From Anaspis maculata (lineage: Eukaryota; Arthropoda; Insecta; Coleoptera; Scraptiidae): a DNA stretch of 64,000 nt. Under the pieces are notes generated by a model. That model made no database searches. It worked only from the letters and a program-made list of their open reading frames with translations, and was not told where the DNA came from. Position numbers and translations under genes: made by a program. The stretch's first letter is position 1. Each line of letters starts with the position of its first letter. Positions 21,101 through 30,659 of this stretch are shown piece by piece. The stretch covers positions 104,748,836-104,812,835 of the forward strand of contig OX421962.1 in assembly GCA_949128115.1 (NCBI GenBank). The letters are read 5' to 3'.

Positions 21101-24100
21101 GATCAATCGCTTCAACTAATCACTTAATTCAAAATTGTTGTTCTTATTATAATTCTCGATAGGTGGCAGTATTTGTAGTAATATGTACATATTATTCTTT
21201 CTTTGGCCTATCGTTTATTTTGATTATTGAAAAATACGCGGCATTTTGTACGTCCAGTAATGCAGGACCGTCACTTGTTCTCCCAATGGTTAATCGGTTT
21301 TTTTTTCAATCTGCTTTTAACTTGATTTTTTTGCTCGCGTTGTAGTTTTCTCTCCTCCGTATGTCCCCTGGATTTTTTTTTATTTTTCTAGTTTTTTGTC
21401 TCCTCCCTTTATTTACGCTGTATCATAGTACGTGCAGTAATGTAAATGTAATAATTAATACTTAATACTATTGGAATTTGTAATGACTGTCGAATGAGAC
21501 AGTGTTTGAAATATGACTTAATTTCATGGCTTTGTAAATGGGTAGGTGCAGACACATGTTTCTCATAGACGAGTCTTTCTATCTCTCTCAGTAATCACAC
21601 ATCGCGTTTTTCTTAGATATAGTGTTTTGTAATAATTCCGTTTGTTCATCTGCACCTTCCTCGATCCATATTATTGTCAAGATAATTAGAGAACCGGTCG
21701 TTTCAGGCACCAAACAAAATTGGCATTGTCAATTTTTAATTTACATCATCTCACGTTCACTCCCCTCCAAAAAAAAAAACCGAATGGTGTTTTGCTTGTT
21801 GCGTGAAAGACGACCGGTCAGACGTTAGTAAACCCCCATGAGGCTTCTAAAATACTAAAAAAAGAACACACTTGCTGGAAGGGTGCGCAAGCCAAAAGCC
21901 ATGTCAATGTAAACTATTATAATAATAATAATAATAAAAAAAAAACAGTGTACCACACATCACATTTTGTTAATTCTATACTGAGGCGATTAATGCTTGG
22001 AAAGCATTTGCTACAAATCCTGCGGGTATAGAATATGCTTACTGTGAGTTTGCTAACACTTAAGGATAATACAAGAAAACAAAAGGCAATAGTGACTGCC
22101 ATGGCGAAGATTGGCTCACTGATTGTGTCTCGTATCTTATTGTGAAAGACTTTTTTAGAAATATAAAATTGATTTGAACAAGAATTTTGTGTTTTATTCC
22201 GCTATGAGCTAGAACGCGCGGACTCGAACCCTTCCAGCAAGTTGTGATTTTTATTGGCATGTGGCGTCTCGTACTAATCTCGTTCCTCTCTTTTTCGTTT
22301 TCTCCCTAACATTTTTTTTTGTGATGGTGCATGCGCATGTGCTCGAAGGGTCGGAGATCTGTGCTCGTGTTTCTGTTTTTGCTTCAATTCCAATTGAATG
22401 GGAACGTGGCTTTCACGATTCCTGCGGCAATCCTCCATTAATCTTCCTTTCCTCAGTACTTCAAATTTATCAAAGATATTTTTAATAGAAGCAAACTGAC
22501 TACCCATCTCATACGAAAAAGTGACTTGTGAACTTGAAGAAAGCAAGAATACTCAAGAACGTAAGACTCTGCAATATAGCTTTATTTTATGTTGAGCTAC
22601 TGCTGTAGCGTTTCTGCAACCGGAAGTCGAGTTGCAGTGACATGATTTGGCCGTTAAAATAAGTGGTGGACAGGGAGCTGGTGCCTCAAAACTTACGTCA
22701 TAAGGTACATGATTTTAACTCTGTAGGTCTTATGTGCGTTGATAAGGTTGTGAAAAATTGCTTTGTCTTACATATCAGACCGGGGGCTCTAGGCTGGTAT
22801 GAGCTTGTCAATTTTCAAAAAAAAAAGCCCAAAAATTTACGTCATAAGGTACATGAATGAAACCAACTGGATTTTGTGTGGGAACATCTCCTTAGTCGAA
22901 AATCTGGTCGTGAGACAAAATTTTTGGGGGCTTTCGGTCCATGAGACAAGATTAAAATTTTCGAAGAAGGAACAAAATTTATCAATTTTTCCACAGGCGT
23001 TTTGTTGATTAACCCACCAAGTGTGAAATATATTTGTAATCACGATGAAAGCCGGAATAATCGATTTCCATGTTGAAATACAGGGTGTAAGATTTGAGAA
23101 AAAGTTTTCGATGTGGCACCCTGTAAGCGATGTACCATTAAAAAAATTTTGTGAACAGATTCGAAACATACGTGAAAAATCATGTAAGAATCGTTTTTCG
23201 TTCCTAAAATTAGGAAAGAAGACTCCAGGAGGAGCTGAATTTTGGCCCTTTCTGAAAATTTCAAATTTTGTCTTATGACCAGATTTTTTATTGAGGGGAT
23301 GTTCCCACATAAAAGCTCGTTGGTTTCATTCATGTACCTTATGACGTAAATTTTTGACATTTTTCGATAATTATTGACAAGCCTATACCAGCCTAAAGCC
23401 CCCGGTCTGACATGTAAGACAAAGAAATTTTCAACAACCTTATCAACGCACATTAGACCTACAGGGTTGAAATCACGTACCTTATGACGTAAGTTTTGAG
23501 GCACCAGCTCCCTGTCCGTGGGGTGTATGTTGTTTAGCAACTCGATTTTTAGCATATTTGACCTTTCTGACCAAAACGGGCATCCGCATGTTATTCTATT
23601 GAAAAGTCTTTGAATTAACAGTGCACATGACTTAAGACTTCTTTTATTTCACAACATGTATACTGTTGTTGTATGAGGTAGAAGAGTACCAGAATTTTGT
23701 AAGTGAATCGATAAGGTTATGGCATCAAGGGCTTTTCTTTGACATGGAAGCATGCATTTTCAGTTATCATCGTTATTGACAATCATCCGGTAGAGTCTTA
23801 AAAGTATTGAACATTGCATTTTTTTTCATTTGGGAAGTGTGCTCATCGCATAAACTTCTACGATATTCAAATGACTGATGACATAGTTCACTAACCTGGG
23901 GGTTGTAAAGTACATACATAGATGCTTGCTATAATTTTGTCAGAAGGTAACTTAGCCTGAACTGAATTGAAAGGAAAATGGAACTGCTTTCATCCAGTGC
24001 AAGATTTTAACTTGGACATGAACCCTTCCGAATATCGTTTAGTTAACGCGACGAGCAACATCGCATTTTTTTTTTACTGATTGTAATTTTGAAATTGTCT

Positions 24101-27100
24101 ATTATACTGAGCGTGTTTCTGTTTTGGGGTTAGTTTTTAGTAGATTTTTTTGCTTGCCCCTTCAGGCTCTCGGCACCAAACTCCGGACACGATCGATGAC
24201 AGGGTGCACGATCTGCCTCCGCGTCATTTCGGTGGCCCCAGGGGTGGTCGCGGTAACCGCAGGGACAACCGCCGGGACGACAGGCGTCGCAACAACGACG
24301 AAGAAGAAACCGTATTGGACAGCCACGAGGTTTCCAGCATCGACAGAGGTAAGACAAACGACGGCAACGCGTGCCGTTTCGGTCAGGTTTGTACTCCAGT
24401 AGTTGGGAATGGGCTGCATGAAGTAGTTTGTATTTAATTTTTGAAAAATATGGGAACCTTCACTTTTTTTTTTTTTTTTTTTTTTTTTGGTTGCTACTTT
24501 AGCATTATTCTCAGTGGCATGTAGAATCATGAAACAGTGTGTATGATAGTGTATAAGTTATTTGTAAGATGACCCGGGTTGTCTTAGAATCGGTATCGAG
24601 CGCCGAAGCGACATCTTGGCGGGACGCTATAAACCAGAGGAGACGTAGACGCCGCGGAAGGCAACGTAGCCGCACGCCATCATCTACTCCGCAGGTGCCG
24701 TCTACAACTCAGGTCGATGATAGTGGTGACTTTGAACGCAAGGAAGGTAAATATATGGTCATACATTCACGTTCATAATGCCTATGCTAGTCATAGGTAT
24801 GTTGCTACCTACTACTACTCCATGAAATGAACCGAGCGAAAACTAAAAGTTCCATCATTACACCTCGCAATGCAGCGTGTTTTTGGACGGAGTTTTCATT
24901 TTTATTGGGTAGGTGATGAAAAATCTCGAGCCCACTGTTGAAAGCTGCTGTCAAATTTCTGGGCCCTTTTCTGGCCGTTTGAAATTGTTGAAGTCTATAA
25001 AAATTTATGGAAAATAATTTAGTAGTTTACTGTATGCTTGGAAAGGACGTACTGAAGCCGCGTGTTATGGTATCCCTTATCTGAAACTCCAACCAATCCT
25101 ACCTTTCAATGCCGTTACCTGAGCAGGAATGATCATGATTGATTCCCTCTAGAGCTATAGGCACAGGTAATCGATCACTTCATATCGAAAGTACCGAGAG
25201 TTCATAAATTAAATGGGTCGAGGGTGCCTGGGTGTTTTTGTGAATTCAAAAACGTCTATCGAAACTCTGGTAATCCTTATGGCGGCTTTACAGAACTTCG
25301 TATGTCGCCGGCGACAATCCCCCACTCCACTGTAGTTGAATGATTTGAACGACACGACGACAGAAACTCGTGTCGCGGGAATTATGGAGGGAGGTAGGGG
25401 AGTGTAGTATATCCTGGTCACGGCACCACTTCTGTAGTGTATCCTGGTCACGGCACCATTTCTGTAGTGTAACCCCGTTTTCGATGTTGGCAGCGATCGT
25501 CGTTGTCTCTTCCTTTCCCAACGTTGTTTATCTTTTCCCCTACGTTGTGTGAGTTCTTACTCTAGATGGGAATGTGTCCTTGGGGATGAGGTTGAATTCT
25601 TGAATGAAACGCGAATGAAATGCAAGCAAAATGAATGTTTTATTGAAAATCAATTAGCAAAGTTTTAAAATGAATTTGTTTTTTTCTCTCAAAACACCTC
25701 ACAACAATACATCGACAATGATAAAATGACACAACATGAATGAAGAACAACAAAATACAAAGACAAATGAAACAAGAAAAATCATTACAAATTATTTAGA
25801 CAATGCAAGAATCTACAAGAATGAAATGATCACAAAATCTGATTAACAAAACAAAACAAGAAGTCATGAAACATCTCGAACTGTCGATTTAATCGCAAAG
25901 GAAAAGTGACGCATTCGCTGACAGGCACACACGGGAAGAACACGTGAAAGAAACCCATGCGTATTGCCTGGTTGATTGCTGAAAAATCCCTTCCCAAATG
26001 ATCTGAACAAAAGTCAAGTGTGAATGAGTCATGACAAACAGTGACAAAGAAGTCACTCCAATAATGCATTGATCAAGTCAGTGTGAATCGGTGCTTGAAC
26101 CTCTTTGAAAGTTTGTTTCGTTTACAAGTTATTTACGTAAGAATAAAAGGAAACTCGCTCGCTTACGCTTTGAAAAAAAACTTTAAGCTTAGCAATTCAT
26201 CTTACACTTTACAAACAAAAGAAGTCAAATTGATAGATGAATAATAGCTATTAATATAACAAGAATATTATGCGATTTATAATAAACGAGGACGTTGTCA
26301 GGTGACGAAGCGACAGCCGAGTCACCTGGACAACGTCCGAGTGTGTTTAAATCGCTAATATTCGAGTTATATTCAAAGCTTTATCGTATCATCACAGAAT
26401 TAGATTCAAATTATATTTCAGTTCAGTCAAAAGATGCATCATCATCATGCGGGCGAATGGCGATGCAAAATGAAATCAACAATCATATAGGTATTCATTA
26501 TTTCCTGTCATAATAAAAATTCGACAGTTTTCAAAGAGAAAAGTCAGTTCGTGCATTTTTGGGATTTACCATGGAAAATTTTGATGTTCCCGCGAATATT
26601 TTGGAAGTAGCACATAGTTCAAGGTTAGATTTGCTGCCAGACAAGTCAATAGTATACTATGAAAAAGAATATCGGCTGTGCTGCGAGTGGCGAGGCGAGA
26701 ACAAGCGTGCAAGATGCAGGAGGAAGCTATTGTATCTAACGTATTATGAGTAACTAACGCATTATGAGTTACTGTACAATTTTGTTCCTAATAATTATTG
26801 ATAAAGGTTCAACATAAAGCGATCATAATAAGTGATGATACGATAAACAATTGAAGAAGTGATCGGTAAACAAGTAGATAGATTGGCAAGAAACAAATGA
26901 TGAGTGATTGTGTAGATAAATAAGCAAGAAACAAACGATAAGTTATGGTGTAGGTTAATAAACAAGAAACAAATAAGATATAAATAAGTAGAGAAGTTGA
27001 AGTTGGTCATAGGCTTAGTAAGCAATTGGAAGGAAGAAGTATCTATAACGCATTCGCCCGAAATTCCCAGCAGTTACCCATCACAAACCCCACAGATACA

Positions 27101-30100
27101 TACTTACATACAAAACAGAACAATGGTTAGTAAACAGTAATCACATACAAGAAAATCGACTCGAGCCAACCTGTGGCCCTCTCTTCGTCGTATTACATAA
27201 TTTCCTCCCAAATATGAAAAAGTTAGTAGACTCAACAAGGCAGATTCATGCAAGTGGTGGACCCCCCCCCAGGACACAGAGAAGCGGCAAGTCTCTCTTT
27301 CCTTCCTTTACTTTCATGTATAATCAGACAATGAACAATGAAATGTGAATGAATCATGAAAAGTACTCTTCTCTACTTAGCGGCTGATTTTGGCGTAGCA
27401 GAGTTTCTTTTCGTCGTCTTACTGTTTGTGACGTAACTTGTGGAAAAAAAACATTGATGAAACCTCGAAATACGCGCGACAGCGCAATCCCGAGGCCAGG
27501 TCATGAGTGCGCAAAGTGCACACCCACTAGATTACGGTCTTTGCCATCAATATTGAGATCATTTGGGAGTAGATAAATTACACAAAATTCAAAGCTGTGC
27601 GAAGCACCTTGATTTCAAAGGGGAAAAACTGCGGGTTGAGCAAGCCCGTTGAGAACAAAGAGAATTTTTTTTTGTGTTTGTACAATAATTTTGCGGACAA
27701 AATAGGTACCTATCGAAATGCATGATTTGGTGAGTGGGTGGAAGCCAAAATCACGGTACAATAATCAAAGAAAAACCGACCTTGAATTGGTGAAAACGAC
27801 GCACATTCGTTGCACTTGAAATCACGTGTTCTTCACCACAGCTGATTCTCTTCTCTCTGCCTGCGGCTGCCGCTCGCCCATCTCCCTCTCCCATTGGCAA
27901 ACGCTAGGAACGTCAACGACCGTACCTACTTCAGGTACCAACGTACAAACAAAACAAAGGGGGAATACCACAGAAGTACAGGCAGATCGAATCCTATTGG
28001 CCAGCGACACTGTTGCCGGCGACATACGAAGTTCTGTAAAGCCGCCATTGCTCTTTTTGTAATAAATTTGTCAAACTTTGACAAGAACGATGCTAGCTTC
28101 GACAGACGTTTTTAACCTCACAGGCACCCTTGACCCATTTAACTCTTTCTCTACGAACTCTCGGTACTTCCAACGTGCTTTAACGTCTTCATACATTGTG
28201 GGTTTCGTGAATTTAAATGCTCCCGAACAAAAAAAAATACGGCTCGCAGTTCCGAAAACACATTGCATATCTACTGTGTACTACTAAAAACATAATCTCT
28301 CATCACCGAGTTGCTTTTTGTGGTACCTACTGCTATACACCTGCTAATCAAATGAAACAGTGCAAACGATGGCACCGATGCTATAAGGTATTGTTTTCCA
28401 TCTGAATTTCTCCGAATTATTTTCTTATTGCTATCGGTTACCATGAAGTCGATTATTTGTGCATGCTGGACGTTCGTTTGCACGAAATTTGTGTGGCGTT
28501 TTGTAACCGTTTAATTTCTTTCCTATTATTTGCATTGTGTGTTTCGTAATTGAACGCGACGGCGCGGTTGTCGGACGTTTTCGAGTCACTTGCACGGAGC
28601 TGACTCGGGAGCGGGTGAGAGTAGCATATTTGACGTTGAATCTGGTGGAATTTACTTATATTCTGCTGCAAACTTCTTTTTCAAACACTCAGCTAGTTCC
28701 GTGCCAGTGCAATGCCTCGAAAACGCCTTAAGATAGCTCGTTCCGTCTGTACATGACGCCTGCCTGCGGGATGCATTTTTGAGGTTGCAGCTCCTGTCGT
28801 TTCCAAGAAATTGTAGCGTCCTAATTTCTCGGTTAAATTATTGCGCGTACTCAATTTGAAGCGAGCATGATGGGAACTGTGACAAGTGCAAGTATAAATC
28901 CACAATAACCACCTGCTGCCTAGCACAAAACAACAAATTTCAACCGTTAGATGTGACCGTCAAGTTTGAAATGCTGCAGCTACTTCAGCGATGAGTACCT
29001 GATAAGACCATTCGGCTGTGGCCCCAATTATTGCTCGTTTTTAAAATCGAACACGGCACAACCCCAGGGGTTCCAAGATTAATCAGCCTTTGCATATGAC
29101 GTCTACCCGCAGTATGCAGTTTCGAGATGCAGCTTCTGTTTTTGCTTGATTCTCTCTAGCGTGTTGGGGGGGGGGAGTTTGAATGATCCCAAATTCTGAA
29201 TTTATTGGGGGAGTTGTTGAAACGTAGTTCCACCTGGCCCGTGGGCCTCACTATTGGGCCCTTCGTACACCTCCCAGACTCGCCGGACTCCCCGAGCCAC
29301 AACGTGGTGTCTGGATGTTGGATGGTCGGTCCATCCAAGCACCGGGCCCAAAAAGCGCACGGTTGTCCCGAACTCCATTTTTGAGTGCCGAACTCAGGTG
29401 CGGATGTCCGACACATCCATGCCTTGCGCCGGTACGTTTCTGACTTCGTCAGCCTCCCTGACTGCGCTGCCGGTTTTCCTTGACACATTGTCGTACTGCC
29501 GGTTGCAGGCATGTTATACGCGGAGGGGTTTGTCGAGAACCATGAATCAGATGAAACCCACCAGCGGCTCGCCCTCTGGCACTACCCACCGGCGGTCTCC
29601 CATTCAACTTCTGGCTGCGCTGAGCGTTGCTTTGATTGCGTTGTGAAAATATACCCCAGTCTAGGGACGGTCAGATGACGTCATCCTGCGCAACAACACT
29701 GGAGGAAATTCTGAATTCCTAATATACCCTGCTTGTTCTCATCGTTTCAATATACGGTAACCAAAGTGATTTGTAGTTATAATTTGCATTGTATGGAATC
29801 AAAGAAGTTGTATTATTGATAAGCTACTGCATTATGGGGCAGTGTCGTTGGTTGCCAGTTTTTGTTATCTGTACACGGCCATTCTTTTGACAAAAAGTTT
29901 CGGACTATCCTCACGCTCGCACAGAATTTTAGTAAATTAATACATCGCCACTCGCAGTGCCTCCAGGCTACATTCTGAAAAACAGGTGCCTATAATAATT
30001 CTGGTTTTTGTGGGCGACAATAATAATTGGTGTTTGGTGTTTTTGGTGTTTTGTATGTCTTGTGGTTAGAGGTAAAACCAAGTTTAATGACTTTAATGTG

Positions 30101-30659
30101 AGGTCGGCTTTTACACACTTGAAGCTGAAGCTGAGGTTCATCAAGCTCCTTTGGAGACGCTGAATTTCGCCTCCTTGTTCTGGTTTCATTGTTCATTGTC
30201 CATTCACCTTGTGAATTTCGGCGCCAGCTTGATACATCCTTTTTAGTGCCAAACACCTCATATGAACAATTCATTATTGAACATGAACATTCAGCTTCAA
30301 GTGAGGCTGCTGAAATTCGAGGCAGATTTGTGATTATGTTTTGAATCGTTTATGATTTTTTTCTAGTTGCGAGTCAGGTGATGCCGCCGGCTGTTGGCGG
30401 TAACGGTGACCAACCCGCTTCACCCGCCGCTGGTTTGGCGGCCGTTATCGACGTCGCCAACAACGGCCACGGCCCTGACAGCACTACCACCAGCACCGCC
30501 GCCCCATCTGTCGCCTCCAGCAAGCCGCACCAGCAGCAGCGCGACCAGAAAAATCGCCAGAGCCGACCGCCTGCCCGCCGCAACGACGCCCCCAGCAAGC
30601 AGCAACAGCAGCCCTCTCCGGCCGCCAAAGAGCCCCTTGTCAACGGCACCACCGCCTAG
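9025..30659 (+). CDS. FMR1: FMR1 family RNA-binding protein (3' part, nine exons)
   Basis: Join of 9025-9188, 9321-9557, 9875-9934, 10675-10960, 11019-11162, 19412-19886, 24166-24348, 24588-24746 and 30367-30659. It gives 666 codons in one continuous phase with GT-AG introns throughout. The protein carries the end of the second Tudor/Agenet domain, KH0, KH1 (GAHG loop), KH2 (GKNG loop), a leucine-rich export-like helix, an RGG-rich tail and a C-terminus ending PLVNGTTA, which matches the conserved vertebrate PLVNG ending. FMR1 proteins are cytoplasmic mRNA-binding translational repressors that associate with ribosomes and RISC components. The N-terminal exons are absent and must lie left of 9025, probably outside the window. 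Exons are GC-rich against AT-rich introns. The three large introns (8249, 4279 and 5620 bp) are crowded with repeats. Confidence 0.93.
9321..9557 (+). CDS. FMR1: FMR1 exon B: KH0 region
   Basis: Acceptor TTTTTTGCAG. The product runs from [10 protein letters not shown] through [14 protein letters not shown] to [15 protein letters not shown], matching the KH0-like segment of FMRP (DMHFRSL, ASKQLESS). It ends after two bases of a Gly codon, before GTAGGT. Confidence 0.9.
9875..9934 (+). CDS. FMR1: FMR1 exon C: 60-nt symmetric cassette before KH1
   Basis: It encodes [20 protein letters not shown] between CTTTCAG and AG|GTGAGC. Both borders have the same phase, so skipping it joins exon B to exon D in frame. 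The final ANSRF aligns with vertebrate LASRF; the rest has no obvious vertebrate counterpart. Confidence 0.75.
10064..10080. repeat. (GA)n microsatellite
   Basis: GAGAGA run in the intron between FMR1 exons C and D. Confidence 0.8.
10675..10960 (+). CDS. FMR1: FMR1 exon D: KH1 and first part of KH2
   Basis: The exon reads [20 protein letters not shown] and QQARKVDGI, with KH1 loop GAHG, then [14 protein letters not shown] with KH2 loop GKNG and IVDKSGV. Acceptor CTCGCAAG, donor GTG|GTGAGT. It is nearly collinear with vertebrate FMRP. Confidence 0.95.
11019..11162 (+). CDS. FMR1: FMR1 exon E: end of KH2
   Basis: A short 58-bp intron precedes it. The exon runs from [10 protein letters not shown] to [19 protein letters not shown] and ends YHLAHLK before GTACGT. 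The KH2 variable loop is shorter than in vertebrates. It is followed by the 8249-bp intron. Confidence 0.95.
11185..12420. repeat. Long inverted repeat (about 495-bp arms, 245-nt loop)
   Basis: The left arm at 11185-11683 (TTAAAGGGGAACTGTGGG to GAGATCAGGTATAC) matches the reverse complement of 11929-12420. Mismatches are few, for example CTATCTGTCAATG against CATTGACAGATAG. It starts 22 bp after the exon E donor of FMR1, so any FMR1 pre-mRNA contains it. The loop has its own small palindrome (CTAATCGG / CCGATTAG). There is no ORF of note. Confidence 0.9.
12591..13991. repeat. Long inverted repeat (about 670-bp arms, about 50-nt loop)
   Basis: The left arm at 12591-13265 runs from TTACCTTGCAAAAGGTCGCG to GTTGGTGCCGAAGGACC and TTACGCGCGC. 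It matches the reverse complement of 13317-13991 at roughly 90% or better. The loop carries AACAATAGGCAACC. The two longest antisense ORFs in the arms are not conserved proteins. It lies in the 8.2 kb FMR1 intron. Confidence 0.9.
14016..14149. mobile_element. Small foldback MITE, copy 1
   Basis: GATTCCGTAAAAAATTACAT at the left pairs with ATGTAATGTTATTTTTTAGAG at the right, around CTCTGTTATG / GTAACAGAG. A second copy of most of it lies at 15715-15820. Confidence 0.65.
14520..14940. repeat. Tandem direct duplication (about 215-bp unit)
   Basis: The unit from about 14520 (GTGTGCACGTAAGCACGTAGG to TTGGATGATACGAACATTGC and GGCAAAGTC) recurs from about 14735, with insertions in the second copy. 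The second copy adds a small palindrome near 14860 (CGGTTGGTGGTACAACCG). Confidence 0.65.
15254..15311. repeat. Perfect 22-bp hairpin with 14-nt loop
   Basis: The 22 bases from 15254 are the exact reverse complement of 15290-15311, with loop TAATTACTTTGTTG. It lies inside the 1431-bp element in an FMR1 intron. It has pre-miRNA-like size, but perfect pairing and the transposon setting argue for a MITE-type hairpin. Confidence 0.75.
15715..15820. mobile_element. Small foldback MITE, copy 2
   Basis: CATTCCATAAACGCTCTGTT and GGCTGTTGCCTAGGTAATAA match copy 1 at 14016-14149 in the same orientation. The right terminus is diverged or truncated. Confidence 0.6.
15865..15975. repeat. Tandem 15-bp repeat, GGTCGAAAAMCAAAA type
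   Basis: About eight units spaced 15 bp apart carry (G/C)(A/T)TCGAA or GGTCGAA cores. Reverse-complement units form a second array at 17448-17672. Confidence 0.75.
16020..16130 (+). repeat. Dispersed repeat, copy 1 of 2
   Basis: GAGAGCACTTGAGGAAAAAA to GAAGTATTATGCAAGGTCAC and TGAAACACCTGT matches the reverse complement of 32094-32215. Only these two copies were noticed. Confidence 0.65.
16979..17236. mobile_element. MITE (258 bp) with 19-bp perfect TIRs and TTA duplication
   Basis: The termini CGCCGGGTTGCTCACTTCG and CGAAGTGAGCAACCCGGCG are exact inverted repeats. TTA flanks both sides (16976-16978 and 17237-17239). Removing the element restores the minisatellite unit. It contains a nested 118-bp unit at about 17098-17215. 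PIF/Harbinger-type by its TWA target. Confidence 0.85.
17098..17215. mobile_element. 118-bp TIR unit, intact copy
   Basis: Bounded by GATACCAAGTTGG and CAACTTGGTATC. The copy at 14147-15708 is the same unit split by the 1431-bp element, which proves the insertion order. Confidence 0.7.
17448..17672. repeat. Tandem 15-bp repeat, TTCGACCTTTTGTTT type (inverted partner)
   Basis: About fourteen TCGACC or TCGAT cores with T-rich spacers. It is the reverse complement of the array at 15865-15975. The two arrays bracket the 88-bp minisatellite. Confidence 0.75.
17951..18612. repeat. Inverted repeat with nested ACAGGGTG boxes
   Basis: The outer termini are TACAGGGCGATTCAAAAGTG and its inverted partner TTTTGAATCACCCTGTA, with arms of about 245 bp (17951-18195 and 18368-18612). 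Inside, TACAGGGTGAATC near 18193 and CACCCTGTATAC near 18363 bound an inner segment. Landmarks include GGACAAAAGTTGGTCCTTCG / CGAAGGACCAACTTTTGTCC. Confidence 0.85.
18805..19046 (+). repeat. Two tRNA-like (SINE-type) segments
   Basis: AGTTCGATCCC near 18851 and an exact B-box GGTTCGATTCC at 19025-19035 each follow plausible A-box-like sequence (GTGGTGTAGTCG; CCTCGTAGCACACGTGG). Neither makes a convincing tRNA gene, so they are probably SINE heads or relics. Confidence 0.45.
19066..19252. mobile_element. MITE (187 bp)
   Basis: GCTTAGTTTATGATGAGCGAT is inverted at the right end as ATCGCTCATCATAAACTGAGC, with one mismatch. GAGCTGAGC / GCTCAGCTC sub-terminal repeats lie inside. No clear target duplication. 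It ends 159 bp before FMR1 exon F. Confidence 0.8.
19412..19886 (+). CDS. FMR1: FMR1 exon F: export-like helix and RGG-rich tail
   Basis: Acceptor TTTTTTCGCAG. It begins [19 protein letters not shown], the counterpart of the export-signal helix in FMRP. A Gly/Arg-rich stretch with many RGG and GRG units follows ([13 protein letters not shown] and others), typical of G-quadruplex-binding RGG boxes. The donor GTAGGT at 19887 leaves phase 1 and joins exon G in frame. Without splicing, the frame runs on to a stop at 20072-20074. Confidence 0.9.
19887..20074 (+). CDS. FMR1: Possible alternative 3' end of FMR1 (intron-retained tail)
   Basis: Past the exon F donor the frame stays open for 62 codons rich in G, A, T and V, ending [10 protein letters not shown] and TGA. 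Base composition and third-position GC stay exon-like to the stop and then drop. This is what an alternative terminal exon would look like. No AATAAA close to the stop was noted, so it could also be an exon-like intron start. Confidence 0.35.
20075..22664. other. FMR1 intron F-G, first part; no gene seen
   Basis: AT-rich DNA with an (ATA)n tract near 21915. A B-box-like GGTTCGAGTCC lies on the minus strand at 22220-22230. No convincing ORF. If the unspliced exon F is used, its 3' UTR would lie here. Confidence 0.5.
22665..23522. repeat. Inverted repeat (about 260-bp arms) with inner ACAGGGTG pair
   Basis: GACAGGGAGCTGGTGCCTCA at the left matches TGAGGCACCAGCTCCCTGTC at the right. The arms are 22665-22925 and 23260-23522. 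ACAGGGTGTAAG near 23083 and GGCACCCTGTAAG near 23115 form an inner pair. Short ORFs in the two arms translate alike only because the arms are copies. Confidence 0.85.
24166..24348 (+). CDS. FMR1: FMR1 exon G
   Basis: Acceptor GCCCCTTCAG. The product contains [20 protein letters not shown], then [20 protein letters not shown], an acidic EEE, and SHEVSSIDR. The Arg-rich run followed by acidic/Ser residues resembles the segment around the FMRP phosphorylation cluster. It ends in phase 1 before GTAAGA. Confidence 0.85.
24464..24488. repeat. Poly-T run
   Basis: Twenty-five Ts in the short intron between FMR1 exons G and H. Confidence 0.9.
24588..24746 (+). CDS. FMR1: FMR1 exon H: Arg-rich segment
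   Basis: Acceptor GTCTTAG. It continues [17 protein letters not shown], then [19 protein letters not shown] and [10 protein letters not shown], and ends in phase 1 before GTAAAT. The 239-bp intron before it contains a 25-nt T run (24464-24488). The poly-Arg/SR-like run is the insect counterpart of the C-terminal RGG region. Confidence 0.8.
25403..25470. repeat. Short tandem repeat, about 31-bp unit, two copies
   Basis: TATCCTGGTCACGGCACCA followed by TTCTGTAGTG is repeated twice. Confidence 0.7.
26244..26385. repeat. Imperfect foldback (about 57-bp arms, 14-nt loop)
   Basis: GGACGTTGTCAGGTGAC and GTCACCTGGACAACGTCC form the core stem around GAAGCGACAGCCGA. The outer parts AATATTATGCGATTTA / TAAATCGCTAATATT extend it. 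The architecture is like 34119-34350. Confidence 0.7.
26559..26753 (+). pseudogene. Fragment resembling the N-terminus of Crypton-type tyrosine recombinases
   Basis: The short ORF reads [20 protein letters not shown] then [12 protein letters not shown]. The pattern of small residues, LLP-KS, Y-Y and a downstream W-R resembles the helical N-terminus of Crypton/phage-integrase-like proteins in arthropods. Only this segment is present, with no catalytic domain. The assignment is from memory of the family pattern and is tentative. Confidence 0.3.
28151..30366. other. FMR1 intron H-I, last part; no gene recognised
   Basis: A GC-rich island at 29220-29640 has overlapping ORFs on both strands (130 codons plus, 118 codons minus), with no motif that I recognise. 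It may be a retroelement remnant. The rest is AT-rich. Confidence 0.5.
30367..30659 (+). CDS. FMR1: FMR1 last exon I
   Basis: Acceptor TTTTTTCTAG. Ninety-six codons of low-complexity P/A/Q/S sequence ([11 protein letters not shown]) end in PLVNGTTA and TAG. The PLVNG ending is the conserved FMR1-family C-terminus and anchors the gene end. It is very GC-rich compared with the flanks. Confidence 0.9.

Larger units (their letters stand above)
25208..28150. repeat. Spaced inverted repeat (arms 25208-25320 and 28010-28150)
   Basis: ATGGCGGCTTTACAGAACTTC and GTCGCCGGCGAC at the left are inverted at 28010-28045. The outer parts TTAAATGGGTCGAGGGTGCC and GGCACCCTTGACCCATTTAA also pair. The spacer is about 2.7 kb, inside the 5.6 kb FMR1 intron. 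Confidence 0.7.

Noticed and set aside
22663..23555. Two ORFs in opposite orientation with similar peptides
   Set aside because: Similarity comes from the arms of the inverted repeat, not from a gene pair.
29156..29646. Overlapping ORFs of 130 and 118 codons in a GC-rich island
   Set aside because: No motif recognised on either strand; GC-rich DNA lengthens chance ORFs.
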